NCBI GenBank assembly: GCA_963712485.1
Contig: CAVQID010000043.1
Location: 1 to 64,000 of the forward strand
Source: JALORV01 sp963712485
Lineage (GTDB): Bacteria; Pseudomonadota; Gammaproteobacteria; Burkholderiales; Burkholderiaceae_F
Direction: 5' to 3'
Length of the DNA: 64,000 bases
The stretch's first letter is position 1, and each line of letters begins with the position of its first letter. The notes beneath the pieces were generated by a model. It saw nothing but the letters and a program-made list of their open reading frames with translations. It was not told the DNA's origin and did no database searches. Below are positions 9,398 to 17,049 of the stretch, piece after piece. Position numbers and translations under genes: made by a program.

Positions 9398-9918
9398 ATC
9401 GCTCAGGAACGTGCGCACCGGATCAACGGTGAAATCAGCGCCCCGGAAGTCCGCCTAACGGGTATTGAAGGCGAAGCGCTCGGAGTCGTGAAGCTGGCCG
9501 ATGCATTTCGCATGGCCGAGGAAGCCCAAGTCGATCTGGTGGAAATTGCTCCCACCGCCGTGCCACCCGTCTGCAGGTTGATGGACTACGGCAATTCAAG
9601 TACCAGGAGCAGAAGAAGGCCCACGAGGCCAAGCTCAAGCAGAAGCAGGTGGTGGTCAAGGAAGTGAAGTTCCGGCCGCAGACGGACGAGAACGACTACA
9701 AGACCAAGTTGCGCAACCTGACGCGCTTCCTCGAGGAAGGTGACAAGGCCAAGATCACGTTGCGGTTCCGTGGTCGCGAAATGGCTCACCAGGAGTTCGG
9801 ATACAAGCTTCTTGAGCGAGTGCGAGACGATCTCGTGGCCCTGGCCCAGGTGGAATCGATGCCCCGCCTCGAGGGACGTCAGATGGTGATGATCATGTCA
9901 CCGAAGAAGAAGAAGTAG
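9398..9918 (+). CDS. infC: Translation initiation factor IF-3 (AUC start; one-base deletion in this sequence)
   Basis: IF-3 binds the 30S subunit and checks start codons and initiator tRNA. The frame opens at ATC (9,398) with IAQERAHRINGEI, the family N-terminus, 8 bases after a clear AGGAGA. No ATG or GTG gives this N-terminus, so a rare AUC start fits the known autoregulation of infC by non-AUG initiation. The N domain ends PPVCRLMDYG. One A is missing at 9,593-9,594, where AAA is needed for MDYGKFKYQ. The frame then resumes as QKKAHEAKLKQKQ and ends MIMSPKKKK. After repair the length is 173 residues, normal for the family. The deletion is in a short A run and is probably a sequencing error. 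Confidence 0.93.
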
Positions 9919-10041
9919 TGCAGGATCCTGCCGCGTTCGTCGCAGGAAGATGAACCGGCCGCCTCACGGCGGCCCAACAAGTGGCAATAGGCTCAAAGTC
10001 TCGCAAGAGCGCCTGTCGCCATCAAAGAAAGGACGGCCAAG

Positions 10042-10238
10042 ATGCCGAAGATGAAGACGAAAAAGAGCGCGTCGAAGCGCTTCGAGATCCGCGCCAGCGG
10101 CTCGATCAAGCGGGACAGGCGTTCAAGCGCCACATCCTCACCAAGAAGACCACCAAGGCAAAGCGCCACTTGCGCGGCGCAGTGCAGATCAGCGACGCCG
10201 ACGTCAAATCCGTGCGTCGCATGATGCCGTACGCGTAA
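10042..10238 (+). CDS. rpmI: 50S ribosomal protein L35 (one-base deletion in this sequence)
   Basis: It starts MPKMKTKKSASKRFEIR after AAAGGACGG. It continues in the second frame as QAFKRHILTKKTTKAKRHLR and ends DVKSVRRMMPYA, the full L35 pattern. The break is in GGG at 10,112-10,114, where GGGG restores I-K-R-G-Q-A-F-K. Repaired length is 65 residues, exactly the usual size. L35 is a small basic protein of the large subunit. In related bacteria the infC-rpmI-rplT operon is controlled by L20 binding the mRNA before rpmI. The 123-base infC-rpmI gap would be the place for such a site, though I do not see a clear structure. The lesion is best explained as a homopolymer error. Confidence 0.93.
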
Positions 10239-10250
10239 CGGGAGACTGAC

Positions 10251-10610
10251 ATGCCTCGAGTAAAACGTGGTGTGACCGCCCGCGCGCGGCACAAGAAGGT
10301 CCTGGCTCAGGCCGCGGGATTCACCCGCCGGCGCAAGAACGTCTTTCGCGTCGCCAAAGAGGCGGTGATGAAGGCGGGGCAGTATGCCTATCGCGACCGC
10401 CGTACCAAGAAGCGCGTCTTCCGCTCGCTGTGGATCGCGCGCATCAACGCCGCAGTGCGCGAGCACGGCATCACCTACAGCGCGTTCATCAACGGACTCG
10501 GCAAGGCCGAAATCGGCATCGACCGGAAGGTGCTTGCCGACATGGCCGTGCTCGACAAGCCGGGCTTTGCGGCAATCGTCGACAAGGTCAAGGCTTCACT
10601 CGCTGCCTGA
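10251..10610 (+). CDS. rplT: 50S ribosomal protein L20
   Basis: 119 residues, intact, starting MPRVKRGVTARARHKKVL and ending VDKVKASLAA. The long basic N-terminal helix (KKVLAQAAGFTRRRKNVFRV) and the globular half with SLWIARINAAVREHG and YSAFINGLGKA are the standard L20 layout. L20 binds 23S rRNA early in 50S assembly and, in enterobacteria, represses its own operon. It starts 12 bases after rpmI with GGGAGA upstream. A strong intrinsic terminator or attenuator follows before pheS. Confidence 0.97.
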   Translation: MPRVKRGVTARARHKKVLAQAAGFTRRRKNVFRVAKEAVMKAGQYAYRDRRTKKRVFRSLWIARINAAVREHGITYSAFINGLGKAEIGIDRKVLADMAVLDKPGFAAIVDKVKASLAA

Positions 10611-10649
10611 GCGCGCACCCGCCGGTCCCCTAGACCGGATGAAGCATGA

Positions 10650-10679
10650 ACGGGGCCTGACTTTGAGGCCCCGTTTTTT
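10650..10679 (+). terminator. Intrinsic terminator/attenuator between rplT and pheS
   Basis: A perfect 9-bp stem ACGGGGCCT / AGGCCCCGT encloses a 7-base loop and is followed by six T. A smaller perfect hairpin, CCGGTC / GACCGG (10,622-10,638), lies just before it. The T tract ends 11 bases before the pheS ATG, so all readthrough into pheST must pass it. In enterobacteria this position holds the Phe attenuator. I see no Phe-rich leader peptide here, so plain termination with partial readthrough is equally possible. Confidence 0.8.
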
Positions 10680-10690
10680 GGGTTCAACAC

Positions 10691-11704
10691 ATGGAACTCG
10701 AACAACTTGTAGCTGAAGCACGAGCCGCCTTCGCTGCAGCGAGGCAGCCGGCGGCACTCGAGAACGAGAAGGCCCGCTTTCTCGGCAAGTCCGGCGCGAT
10801 CACCGAACAGTTGAAGGCGCTGGGGCGGTTGCCTGCCGACGAGAAGCGCCACCAGGGTGCACAGGTCAATCGGGCGAAAGAGGCGATCGAGGCGCTGCTC
10901 GAAGCACGCCGCCGTGAACTGGCGGACGAGCAGTTGAACGAGCGGCTTGCGCAGGAGTCGATCGATGTCACCTTGCCGGGCCGGGCGCGCAGCGCGGGTG
11001 GCATCCACCCGGTCATGCGCACTTCGCTTCGGGTCGAGGAAATCTTTGCTTCCATTGGCTTCGATGTGGCCGACGGACCTGAAATCGAAACCGACTGGTA
11101 CAACTTCACCGCGCTGAACAGCCCCGAGAATCACCCGGCACGCTCGATGCAGGATACGTTCTACGTCGATGCGCAGGACAGCCTCGGCCGGCCGCTCGTG
11201 CTGCGCACCCATACCAGTCCGATGCAGGTGCGCTATGCGCGCATGCATTCGCCGCCAATCAAGGTCATCGCACTGGGCCGCACCTATCGGGTCGACAGCG
11301 ACGCAACGCATTCGCCGATGTTCCAGCAGGTTGAAGGCCTGTGGATCGACGAGAACGTCAGCTTCGCGGACTTGAAGGCGGTCTATTCCGACTTCCTGCG
11401 GCGCTTTTTCGAGACCGACGATCTCGTGGTGCGCTTCCGGCCGTCGTATTTTCCGTTCACCGAACCGTCGGCCGAGATCGACATGATGTTCACCAGCGGG
11501 CCGCGCAAGGGCGACTGGCTCGAGATTTCGGGCTCAGGCCAGGTCCATCCCACGGTCGTGCGCAATTTCGGCCTGGACCCCGAGCGATACATCGGCTTTG
11601 CGTTCGGCTCGGGGCTCGAGCGACTGACCATGCTTCGTTACGGCGTCGACGACCTGAGGGTCTTCTTCGAAGGCGATCTGCGCTTCCTGAAGCAATTCAA
11701 CTGA
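10691..11704 (+). CDS. pheS: Phenylalanine--tRNA ligase alpha subunit
   Basis: 337 residues, class II synthetase. It has an N-terminal coiled coil (about 1-90, ELEQLVAEARAAFAAARQPA) and a catalytic core from about 105. Motif 2 contains TYRVDSDATHSPMFQQVEGL, and motif 3 GFAFGSGLERLTMLRYGVDD. MRTHTSPMQ-like residues appear as VLRTHTSPMQVRYA. With PheT it forms the alpha2-beta2 enzyme that charges tRNA-Phe. ATG at 10,691 is the first start after the terminator, and the length matches the family. pheT follows after 6 bases. Confidence 0.97.
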   Translation: MELEQLVAEARAAFAAARQPAALENEKARFLGKSGAITEQLKALGRLPADEKRHQGAQVNRAKEAIEALLEARRRELADEQLNERLAQESIDVTLPGRARSAGGIHPVMRTSLRVEEIFASIGFDVADGPEIETDWYNFTALNSPENHPARSMQDTFYVDAQDSLGRPLVLRTHTSPMQVRYARMHSPPIKVIALGRTYRVDSDATHSPMFQQVEGLWIDENVSFADLKAVYSDFLRRFFETDDLVVRFRPSYFPFTEPSAEIDMMFTSGPRKGDWLEISGSGQVHPTVVRNFGLDPERYIGFAFGSGLERLTMLRYGVDDLRVFFEGDLRFLKQFN

Positions 11705-11710
11705 CACGCG

Positions 11711-14149
11711 ATGGACATTTCCGAAACGTGGTTGCGCAGCTACGCGAATCCGTCGATTGACGGCGCGACGCTTGCTGACGAACTGACGATGGCGGGTCTC
11801 GAAGTCGAAGAGCGACGACCGGTTGCCCCGCCGTTTGAAGGCGTCGTCGTCGGTGTCGTGAAATCCGTCAAGCGCCATCCGAATGCGGACAAGCTGACGG
11901 TCTGCGAAGTCGATGCCGGTCAGGGGACGACCTTGAACATTGTCTGCGGCGCTCCGAACGTGGCGCCCGGCATTCACGTTCCGTGTGCGCTGCCCGGCGC
12001 GCTGCTGCCCGGCGGGCTCGGCATCAAGGCGACGACGATGCGCGGCGTCGAGTCACAGGGGATGCTGTGCTCGGCACGCGAACTCGGGCTTACCGAGGAT
12101 CACGGCGGTCTGCTGCTGTTGCCCGACGATGCAGCGATCGGCCGCAATGTTCGTGAAGTGCTGGAACTCGAAGATCACGTGCTGACGATCAAGCTCACAC
12201 CCAACCGCGCCGATTGCCTGAGCGTCGTAGGGGTCGCGCGCGAGGTGGCGGCGATCAGCGGCGCCGAATTGACGCTGCCGAGGTTCGTTCCGGTCGCGGC
12301 GACCGTCGCTGACCGGCTGCCGGTTACGGTCGAGGCGAGCGACCTCTGTGGGCGGTTTTCCGGGCGGGTCATCCGCGGTGTCGACGCGCGCGCGGTCACG
12401 CCGCAGTGGATGCAGCAGCGGCTTCTGCGCAGCGGGCAGCGTCCGATTTCGGCACTGGTCGACATTTCGAATTACGTGATGCTCGAGCTCGGCCGCCCCT
12501 CGCACGTCTTCGACTTCGACAAGGTGCACGGCGGACTGACGGTGCGCTGGGGTCACGAGGGCGAGTCGGTCGAACTGCTGAATGGACAGACGGTGACGGT
12601 CGACAGCGATGTCGGGGTCATTGCCGACGATCGGGGCGTGGAGGCGCTGGCGGGAATCATGGGCGGAGAGGCGACCGCCGTGACGCTCGATACACGCAAC
12701 ATCTATGTCGAGGCCGCCTTCTGGTGGCCCGATGCGATTCGCGGACGCGCGCGCCGCTTCAACTTCTCGACGGATGCGGCCCATCGATTCGAGCGCGGGG
12801 TCGATTACGCGACTACGACGGATCATGTCGAATACATCACCCGACTGATCGTCGACATCTGTGGCGGCGAGCCGGGACCGATCGACGACACGGTGGCCAA
12901 CCTGCCGCGCCGTGCACCGGTGTCCATGCGTGCCGACCGCTGCCGCAGGGTTCTCGGCATTCCGCTCACGGCAGAGCAGATGGCCGACGCATTTGCGCGA
13001 CTGAAGCTGGCAAGCGAGTTCAGCGATGGCGCGTTCATCGTGACGCCGCCCAGCTATCGCTTCGATCTCGAGTCCGAAGAAGACCTCATCGAGGAAGTCG
13101 CCCGTCTGCATGGATACGACCGCATTCCGGCACACGCGCCGATGGCGCCGGCCCGCATGCGATCGCGTCCGGAGTCGCTGCGTTCGCCGCACGCGATCCG
13201 CGGCCTGCTGGCCCAGCTGGGTTACCAGGAACTCGTCAACTATTCCTTCGTCGACCGGCAATGGGAGGTCGATTTTTCGGCGAACGCGGACGCCATCGCA
13301 GTGCTTAATCCGATAGCGTCGCAGATGGCGGTGATGCGCAGTTCGCTTTTTGGCGGCTTGGTCGATCGGCTCGTCTACAACCTGAACCGCAAGGCCGCAC
13401 GGGCGCGACTGTTCGAGATCGGTCGCGTCTTCAGGCGCGACCCGGCGGTGATCGAGGGACCCCTGGCAGTGCAGGGCATCGCCCAACCCAACGTCGTCGC
13501 GGGGATCGCCTACGGCGCCGCGGACGACGAGCAGTGGGGGGTGGTCAGTCGAGCGGTGGACTATTTCGACGTCAAGGGCGATGTCGAGCGACTGTTCGCA
13601 CCCACTGCCCTGACCTTCGAAGCTGCTGCGCATCCAGCGCTGCACCCGGGACGCAGTGCGCGCATTCTGACAGCCGGACGCGAAGTGGGGCTGATCGGCG
13701 AGCTCCATCCCCGATTGCAGCAGAAGCACGAGCTCCCGAAGAGCGTGGTGCTGTTCCAGGTGGAGCTCGACGCTCTCGTGACCCGCGAACTTCCAGTCGT
13801 TCGCGAGATTCCCAAGTTCCAGCCGCTGCAGCGCGACATCGCGTTCACCATCGATGAACGCATCGAATACGGGGCTGTGGCGGCGGCTATCGACGCTCGG
13901 TCGCGTGTGGATGACCGGTTGTCGGCCTTGACTGAAGTCCGCCTCTTCGACGTGTATCGTCCCCGGCAGGTCGCAACGGCCCCGGTAGAAGCGGGCGCTA
14001 ACGCCTTGTTAAATAAAGAAAAAAGCCTTGCCATTCGGGTTGTTCTGCAAGATACTGAAAAACCACTCAGCGATACTGATGCGGATGCGGCGGTGACCGC
14101 AGTAGTCGAGGAAATCGCCCGGCGGTTTGGCGCCCGTCTACGGCAATGA
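11711..14149 (+). CDS. pheT: Phenylalanine--tRNA ligase beta subunit
   Basis: 812 residues, close to the usual 790-810. The tRNA-binding domain (about 40-150) includes VKRHPNADKLTVCEVD and VESQGMLCSARELGL. It is followed by the B3/B4 editing domain with HVFDFDKVHG, a B5 domain with PPSYRFDLESEEDLIEEVAR, a catalytic-like core (LGYQELVNYSFVD) and a C-terminal ferredoxin-fold anticodon-binding domain (FQPLQRDIAFTIDE onward). The subunit binds tRNA-Phe and removes mischarged Tyr. Its TGA overlaps ATG 14,146, a possible start of ihfA, as in many proteobacteria. Confidence 0.97.
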   Translation: MDISETWLRSYANPSIDGATLADELTMAGLEVEERRPVAPPFEGVVVGVVKSVKRHPNADKLTVCEVDAGQGTTLNIVCGAPNVAPGIHVPCALPGALLPGGLGIKATTMRGVESQGMLCSARELGLTEDHGGLLLLPDDAAIGRNVREVLELEDHVLTIKLTPNRADCLSVVGVAREVAAISGAELTLPRFVPVAATVADRLPVTVEASDLCGRFSGRVIRGVDARAVTPQWMQQRLLRSGQRPISALVDISNYVMLELGRPSHVFDFDKVHGGLTVRWGHEGESVELLNGQTVTVDSDVGVIADDRGVEALAGIMGGEATAVTLDTRNIYVEAAFWWPDAIRGRARRFNFSTDAAHRFERGVDYATTTDHVEYITRLIVDICGGEPGPIDDTVANLPRRAPVSMRADRCRRVLGIPLTAEQMADAFARLKLASEFSDGAFIVTPPSYRFDLESEEDLIEEVARLHGYDRIPAHAPMAPARMRSRPESLRSPHAIRGLLAQLGYQELVNYSFVDRQWEVDFSANADAIAVLNPIASQMAVMRSSLFGGLVDRLVYNLNRKAARARLFEIGRVFRRDPAVIEGPLAVQGIAQPNVVAGIAYGAADDEQWGVVSRAVDYFDVKGDVERLFAPTALTFEAAAHPALHPGRSARILTAGREVGLIGELHPRLQQKHELPKSVVLFQVELDALVTRELPVVREIPKFQPLQRDIAFTIDERIEYGAVAAAIDARSRVDDRLSALTEVRLFDVYRPRQVATAPVEAGANALLNKEKSLAIRVVLQDTEKPLSDTDADAAVTAVVEEIARRFGARLRQ

Positions 14150-14541
14150 CGACAATGCGAGACGATTCACAAATGACGACGGGCTTCAAGTTTCCTGATC
14201 TGCCATCGACGGCGGCGGGCGGCCACGCGACCGATCGCGGGGCCAAGACAATGACCAAGGCGGAACTGGCGGAGGCGCTGTTCGATCGGCTGGGACTGAA
14301 CAAGCGCGAGGCCAAGGACATGGTCGACGGCTTCTTCGACGAAATCCGCCAGGCCCTCGAGCGTGGCGAGTCGGTAAAGCTTTCGGGCTTCGGCAATTTC
14401 CAGTTGCGCGACAAGCCCACCCGGCCCGGTCGCAATCCGAAGACTGGGGAGGAGATTGCGATCACCGCGCGGCGTGTGGTGACGTTCCACGCGAGCCAGA
14501 AGCTGAAGGCTGCGGTCGCTCGCATCGCGAGCTCCCACTAG
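14146..14541 (+). CDS. ihfA: Integration host factor alpha subunit
   Basis: The core from MTKAELAEALFDRLGLNKRE to the end is a clear IHF/HU fold. It has the DNA-bending arm RPGRNPKTGEEI and the alpha-specific SGFGNFQLRDK. IHF sharply bends DNA in recombination, replication and sigma-54 transcription. Two starts are possible. ATG 14,146 overlaps the pheT stop and adds 35 residues; ATG 14,251 gives the minimal 96-residue protein. N-terminal extensions occur in Burkholderiales IhfA, and translational coupling favours the upstream start. Neither has a strong ribosome-binding site. Confidence 0.93.
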   Translation: MTTMRDDSQMTTGFKFPDLPSTAAGGHATDRGAKTMTKAELAEALFDRLGLNKREAKDMVDGFFDEIRQALERGESVKLSGFGNFQLRDKPTRPGRNPKTGEEIAITARRVVTFHASQKLKAAVARIASSH

Positions 14542-14587
14542 GCCGGCAGATACGGCGCGCTGATCAGCGGATCTACCGACGCGCGAG

Positions 14588-14965
14588 ATGCAACGCCACG
14601 AGATTTCACAACTGCTGCCGCCGATCCCGGCGAAGCGCTATTTCACGATCGGCGAGGTCAGTGAGCTGTGCGGCGTCAAGCCGCATGTGCTGCGCTACTG
14701 GGAGCAGGAGTTCACGCAGCTGCGCCCGGTCAAGCGTCGCGGCAACCGTCGCTATTACCAGCATCACGAAGTCCTGCTGATCCGGCGCATTCGCGAACTC
14801 CTTTACGAACAGGGCTTCACGATCAGCGGTGCACGCAATCGGCTCGAGGAAGGCGATCGACCGTCGAGGCATGACGGCAAGGGTAATGGTGCGCCCGTGG
14901 AGATCGATGCGGCGAGCCTGCGGGAGGAACTCGCCGGAATTCGCAAGCTACTTGGCGGAAACTGA
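14588..14965 (+). CDS. MerR family transcriptional regulator
   Basis: 125 residues. The N-terminal winged helix reads YFTIGEVSELCGVKPHVLRY followed by WEQEF, the standard MerR DNA-recognition helix with the LRYWE signature. RRGNRRYYQHHEVLLIRRI forms the wing and second helix. The dimerisation coiled coil is short, and the C-terminus (EIDAASLREELAGIRKLLGG) lacks the cysteines of metal-sensing members. The effector is therefore unknown. A short MerR gene directly after ihfA is a conserved arrangement in betaproteobacteria and gammaproteobacteria. It is separated from ihfA by 46 bases and followed by the tRNA-Pro promoter. Confidence 0.9.
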   Translation: MQRHEISQLLPPIPAKRYFTIGEVSELCGVKPHVLRYWEQEFTQLRPVKRRGNRRYYQHHEVLLIRRIRELLYEQGFTISGARNRLEEGDRPSRHDGKGNGAPVEIDAASLREELAGIRKLLGGN

Positions 14966-14997
14966 AGCGAATTCAGTAAGCGGTCTCGTCCCACGGC

Positions 14998-15003
14998 TAT
15001 AAT
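14998..15003 (+). promoter_or_regulatory. -10 element of the tRNA-Pro promoter
   Basis: A perfect TATAAT lies 10 bases upstream of the mature tRNA-Pro 5' end, the expected distance for a tRNA promoter. The -35 region is weak (TTCAGT about 20 bases upstream). It sits just after the merR stop. Confidence 0.55.
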
Positions 15004-15010
15004 CGCGGCC

Positions 15011-15090
<80 letters not shown>

Positions 15091-15099
15091 ATGAATCAA

Positions 15100-15129
15100 G
15101 GGCTTACGCGTAATGCGTAAGCCCTTTTT
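15100..15129 (+). terminator. Intrinsic terminator after tRNA-Pro
   Basis: A perfect 10-bp stem GGGCTTACGC / GCGTAAGCCC with a 5-base loop is followed by five T. It begins 10 bases after the tRNA CCA end and therefore probably ends the tRNA transcript. Confidence 0.85.
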
Positions 15130-15145
15130 CTTTGCGTATCAAGAT

Positions 15146-15173
15146 AAAACGCCCGCATTTGTGCGGGCGTTTT
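15146..15173. terminator. Second, bidirectional terminator
   Basis: A perfect 12-bp inverted repeat AAAACGCCCGCA / TGCGGGCGTTTT with a 4-base loop. It has T on one side and A on the other, so it could stop transcription from both strands: backup for tRNA-Pro and end of the minus-strand small ORF at 15,251. Confidence 0.8.
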
Positions 15174-15250
15174 ACTGCGGCTTTCCATGCCTTTATGTGA
15201 ACAGGATGTCCGAGGCAAGCGGTCGAACGGGTCTGTGTCAGCGCCGGAGT

Positions 15251-15544
15251 TCAGGCATGTTCGTATCCGTGCTGATTCAGCATCTGCGCCAGGCTGTAGG
15301 CCGCGCCGATCGTGGCGGCCGGAATCCGTTCGGACTCGAACAGCAGATCGATCAGATCGACCATATCGCCCAACGGCACTTCGGCCGCAGCACACGCCGC
15401 CATGCAGTCGGCCAGATCGCGAGCCGTTGCGCTGCCGTACCGCCGGATCAATTTCAAGCGGATCGCCGCGACTGTAAGCGCGGATCGCTGCGCGCGCGTG
15501 TAGCTGCTTGCAACATTGGCGTTCAGGACGCTGTCTGTATCCAT
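15251..15544 (-). CDS. Small protein of unknown function in the tRNA-Pro flank
   Basis: The minus-strand ATG at 15,544 opens a 97-residue frame. It starts MDTDSVLNANVASSYTRAQR and contains LTVAAIRLKLIRRYGSATAR, DLADCMAACAAAEVPLGDMV and LIDLLFESERIPAATIGAAY. The composition is helical and soluble, with regular Ala/Leu spacing, and looks more protein-like than the random frames around it. The same frame is open further upstream to 15,892, but that part looks non-coding. I do not recognise a family. It ends 80 bases from the bidirectional terminator, consistent with a real transcript. It lies inside the possible tRNA-Pro integration scar. Confidence 0.4.
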   Translation of the reverse strand: MDTDSVLNANVASSYTRAQRSALTVAAIRLKLIRRYGSATARDLADCMAACAAAEVPLGDMVDLIDLLFESERIPAATIGAAYSLAQMLNQHGYEHA

Positions 15545-16207
15545 CGTTCCCACCGTCGGCACACCGAACCCTATTTCAATGCAACGATCGTGCCCGGCGC
15601 GCCTGCCGCCGCTTCGAGGCCCCGTATTGGCGTTAGGGCTAACTTCGGGTCGGCGCAAGCATCCTGGCAGCGGGCTACCTCGGTCATTTTGCGAGCAATT
15701 CCATTCCAGGCCTCCCAACGCAGTGGTGCGCTCGGTGTACGACTCGGTCCGGTATAGATCTGCGGAACCTTTGACCGAGGCGGTGCGCGATCGTGTTTGT
15801 GCGGGCGCGGCGCCAATCTCGATCGCGTAAAAGCGGGCGTCCTTCCGCGCAGAGCGGGCGGCGAAAAACCCGATCGGCAATTCCGCCTGCACATTCTTCG
15901 CCGGCCGAGGATTTTTGGTGTCGACGCGTCTCGTCTTGCCTTCAACCTCGAAGCGATCAACGAAGGTTTAGCGACTGCTCGGATAAACTCGCAAGAATTG
16001 ACGATGTGCGCCGCGCACGAAGTTGGCGCGGCCCACGTGGTTGGCACTTCGAGCCCGTGAACGTGGGCGACGGGCGGTTGCCAGCCTGATCGGAAACGGA
16101 ACGGCGCCACGGTGGCATGCCGGTGCGAGGTCGCAGGAAGCTAATTCACACTGAAAGAGAAGGCAAAGCAGTTACCGCCTGCTACCACGCGCAGCGGCTT
16201 TAAACGA
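15545..16207. other. Region without a recognisable gene (tRNA-Pro scar interior)
   Basis: About 660 bases with several overlapping open frames on both strands, none with a convincing start, ribosome-binding site or family resemblance. The amino-acid composition of all frames (Arg, Ser and Pro rich) looks like out-of-frame reading. It may be the decayed remains of an inserted element or an over-long intergenic region. No transposase or integrase remnant could be recognised. Confidence 0.5.
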
Positions 16208-16251
16208 CATGGGTTGCAGGGGTCGCGAATTCCAATCCCGCCGCACCGACC
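16208..16251 (+). repeat. Decayed copy of the tRNA-Pro 3' half
   Basis: The stretch from CATGGG to CACCGACC repeats the anticodon-loop-to-acceptor half of the tRNA-Pro at 15,014-15,090 with a few mismatches and one missing base. GGGGTCGCGA and AATCCCGCCGC are unchanged. It is in the same orientation, about 1.16 kb downstream. Integrating elements that use a tRNA 3' end leave such a direct repeat as the far attachment site, so this could be an old att site. It cannot fold as a tRNA. Confidence 0.7.
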
Positions 16252-16299
16252 GTTGCCGGACAGGCTAGCCGGCGCGTCATCGCAACCGGCTATTTCCTT

Positions 16300-17049
16300 A
16301 TGCGCATCCTCGTTTCGAACGACGACGGTTATCTCGCTCCTGGCCTGGCCGCGCTGGCTCAGGCGATGCGGCCCTTTGGCGAGGTGACGGTTGTCGCGCC
16401 CGAGCAGAACAGCAGCGGAGCCAGCAACTCGCTGACGCTTGCGCGACCGCTCACCGTGAGCACGACTCCCGATGGCGTGATCTTCATCAACGGAACGCCC
16501 AGCGACTGTGTGCACATCGCGCTGACCGGACTGCTCGACGAGAGCCCCGACCTGATCGTCTCCGGCATCAACAACGGCCAGAACATGGGAGATGACACGA
16601 TCTACTCCGGGACGGTTGCGGCGGCGATGGAAGGCTATCTCTTTGGCATCCCGGCGATGGCGTTTTCGCTGGTGGACAAGGGCTACGCCCATCTCGACGC
16701 GGCTGCCGCGATGGCGGCGAAAGTCGTGCGCCGTCACCTTGATCGGCCGCTCCCCGCGCCATTCCTGCTCAACGTCAACCTGCCGAACCGACCGATCAGC
16801 GAGATACGGGGCATCGTCGCCACACGACTTGGCAAGCGCCATCCATCCGAGCCCGTCGTGTCGACGGTGAATCCGCGCGGGGAACCCATTTACTGGATCG
16901 GACCGGCAGGCGGCGCGAAAGAAGGTGGCCCCGGCACCGACTTTCACGCCACCGCCGCCGGTTTCGTGTCGGTGACGCCGCTGCAGATCGACCTTACCCA
17001 TACGGAGCAACTCGACGGGGTGCGCAAGTGGCTCGAGGGCAACGCATGA
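16300..17049 (+). CDS. surE: 5'/3'-nucleotidase SurE
   Basis: 249 residues beginning MRILVSNDDGYLAPGLAALA, whose NDDG motif supplies the two metal-binding aspartates. The family motifs TPSDCVHIAL, VSGINNGQNMGDDTIYSGTV and AMEG follow in order. SurE is a metal-dependent phosphatase that removes phosphate from nucleoside monophosphates and is linked to stationary-phase survival. Its stop overlaps the pcm start (ATGA), and surE-pcm-nlpD-rpoS is a conserved stress cluster. The length is normal. Confidence 0.97.
   Translation: MRILVSNDDGYLAPGLAALAQAMRPFGEVTVVAPEQNSSGASNSLTLARPLTVSTTPDGVIFINGTPSDCVHIALTGLLDESPDLIVSGINNGQNMGDDTIYSGTVAAAMEGYLFGIPAMAFSLVDKGYAHLDAAAAMAAKVVRRHLDRPLPAPFLLNVNLPNRPISEIRGIVATRLGKRHPSEPVVSTVNPRGEPIYWIGPAGGAKEGGPGTDFHATAAGFVSVTPLQIDLTHTEQLDGVRKWLEGNA

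Noticed and set aside
9398..9918. infC, rpmI, ispG, hisS and dnaB as real pseudogenes
   Set aside because: All are indispensable, conserved on both sides of the lesion, and each needs only one or two single bases; sequencing error is more likely.
10639..10716. Phe leader peptide (pheM-like) before pheS
   Set aside because: The short frame at 10,639 has only one Phe and overlaps the pheS start; no attenuation peptide pattern is seen.
15251..15892. A longer 213-residue protein in place of the 97-residue one
   Set aside because: The upstream part is Arg/Ser/Thr-rich with no helical pattern and looks non-coding, while the 97-residue part looks like protein.
16208..16251. A second functional tRNA-Pro
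   Set aside because: Only the 3' half is present, with mismatches in the stems; it cannot fold.
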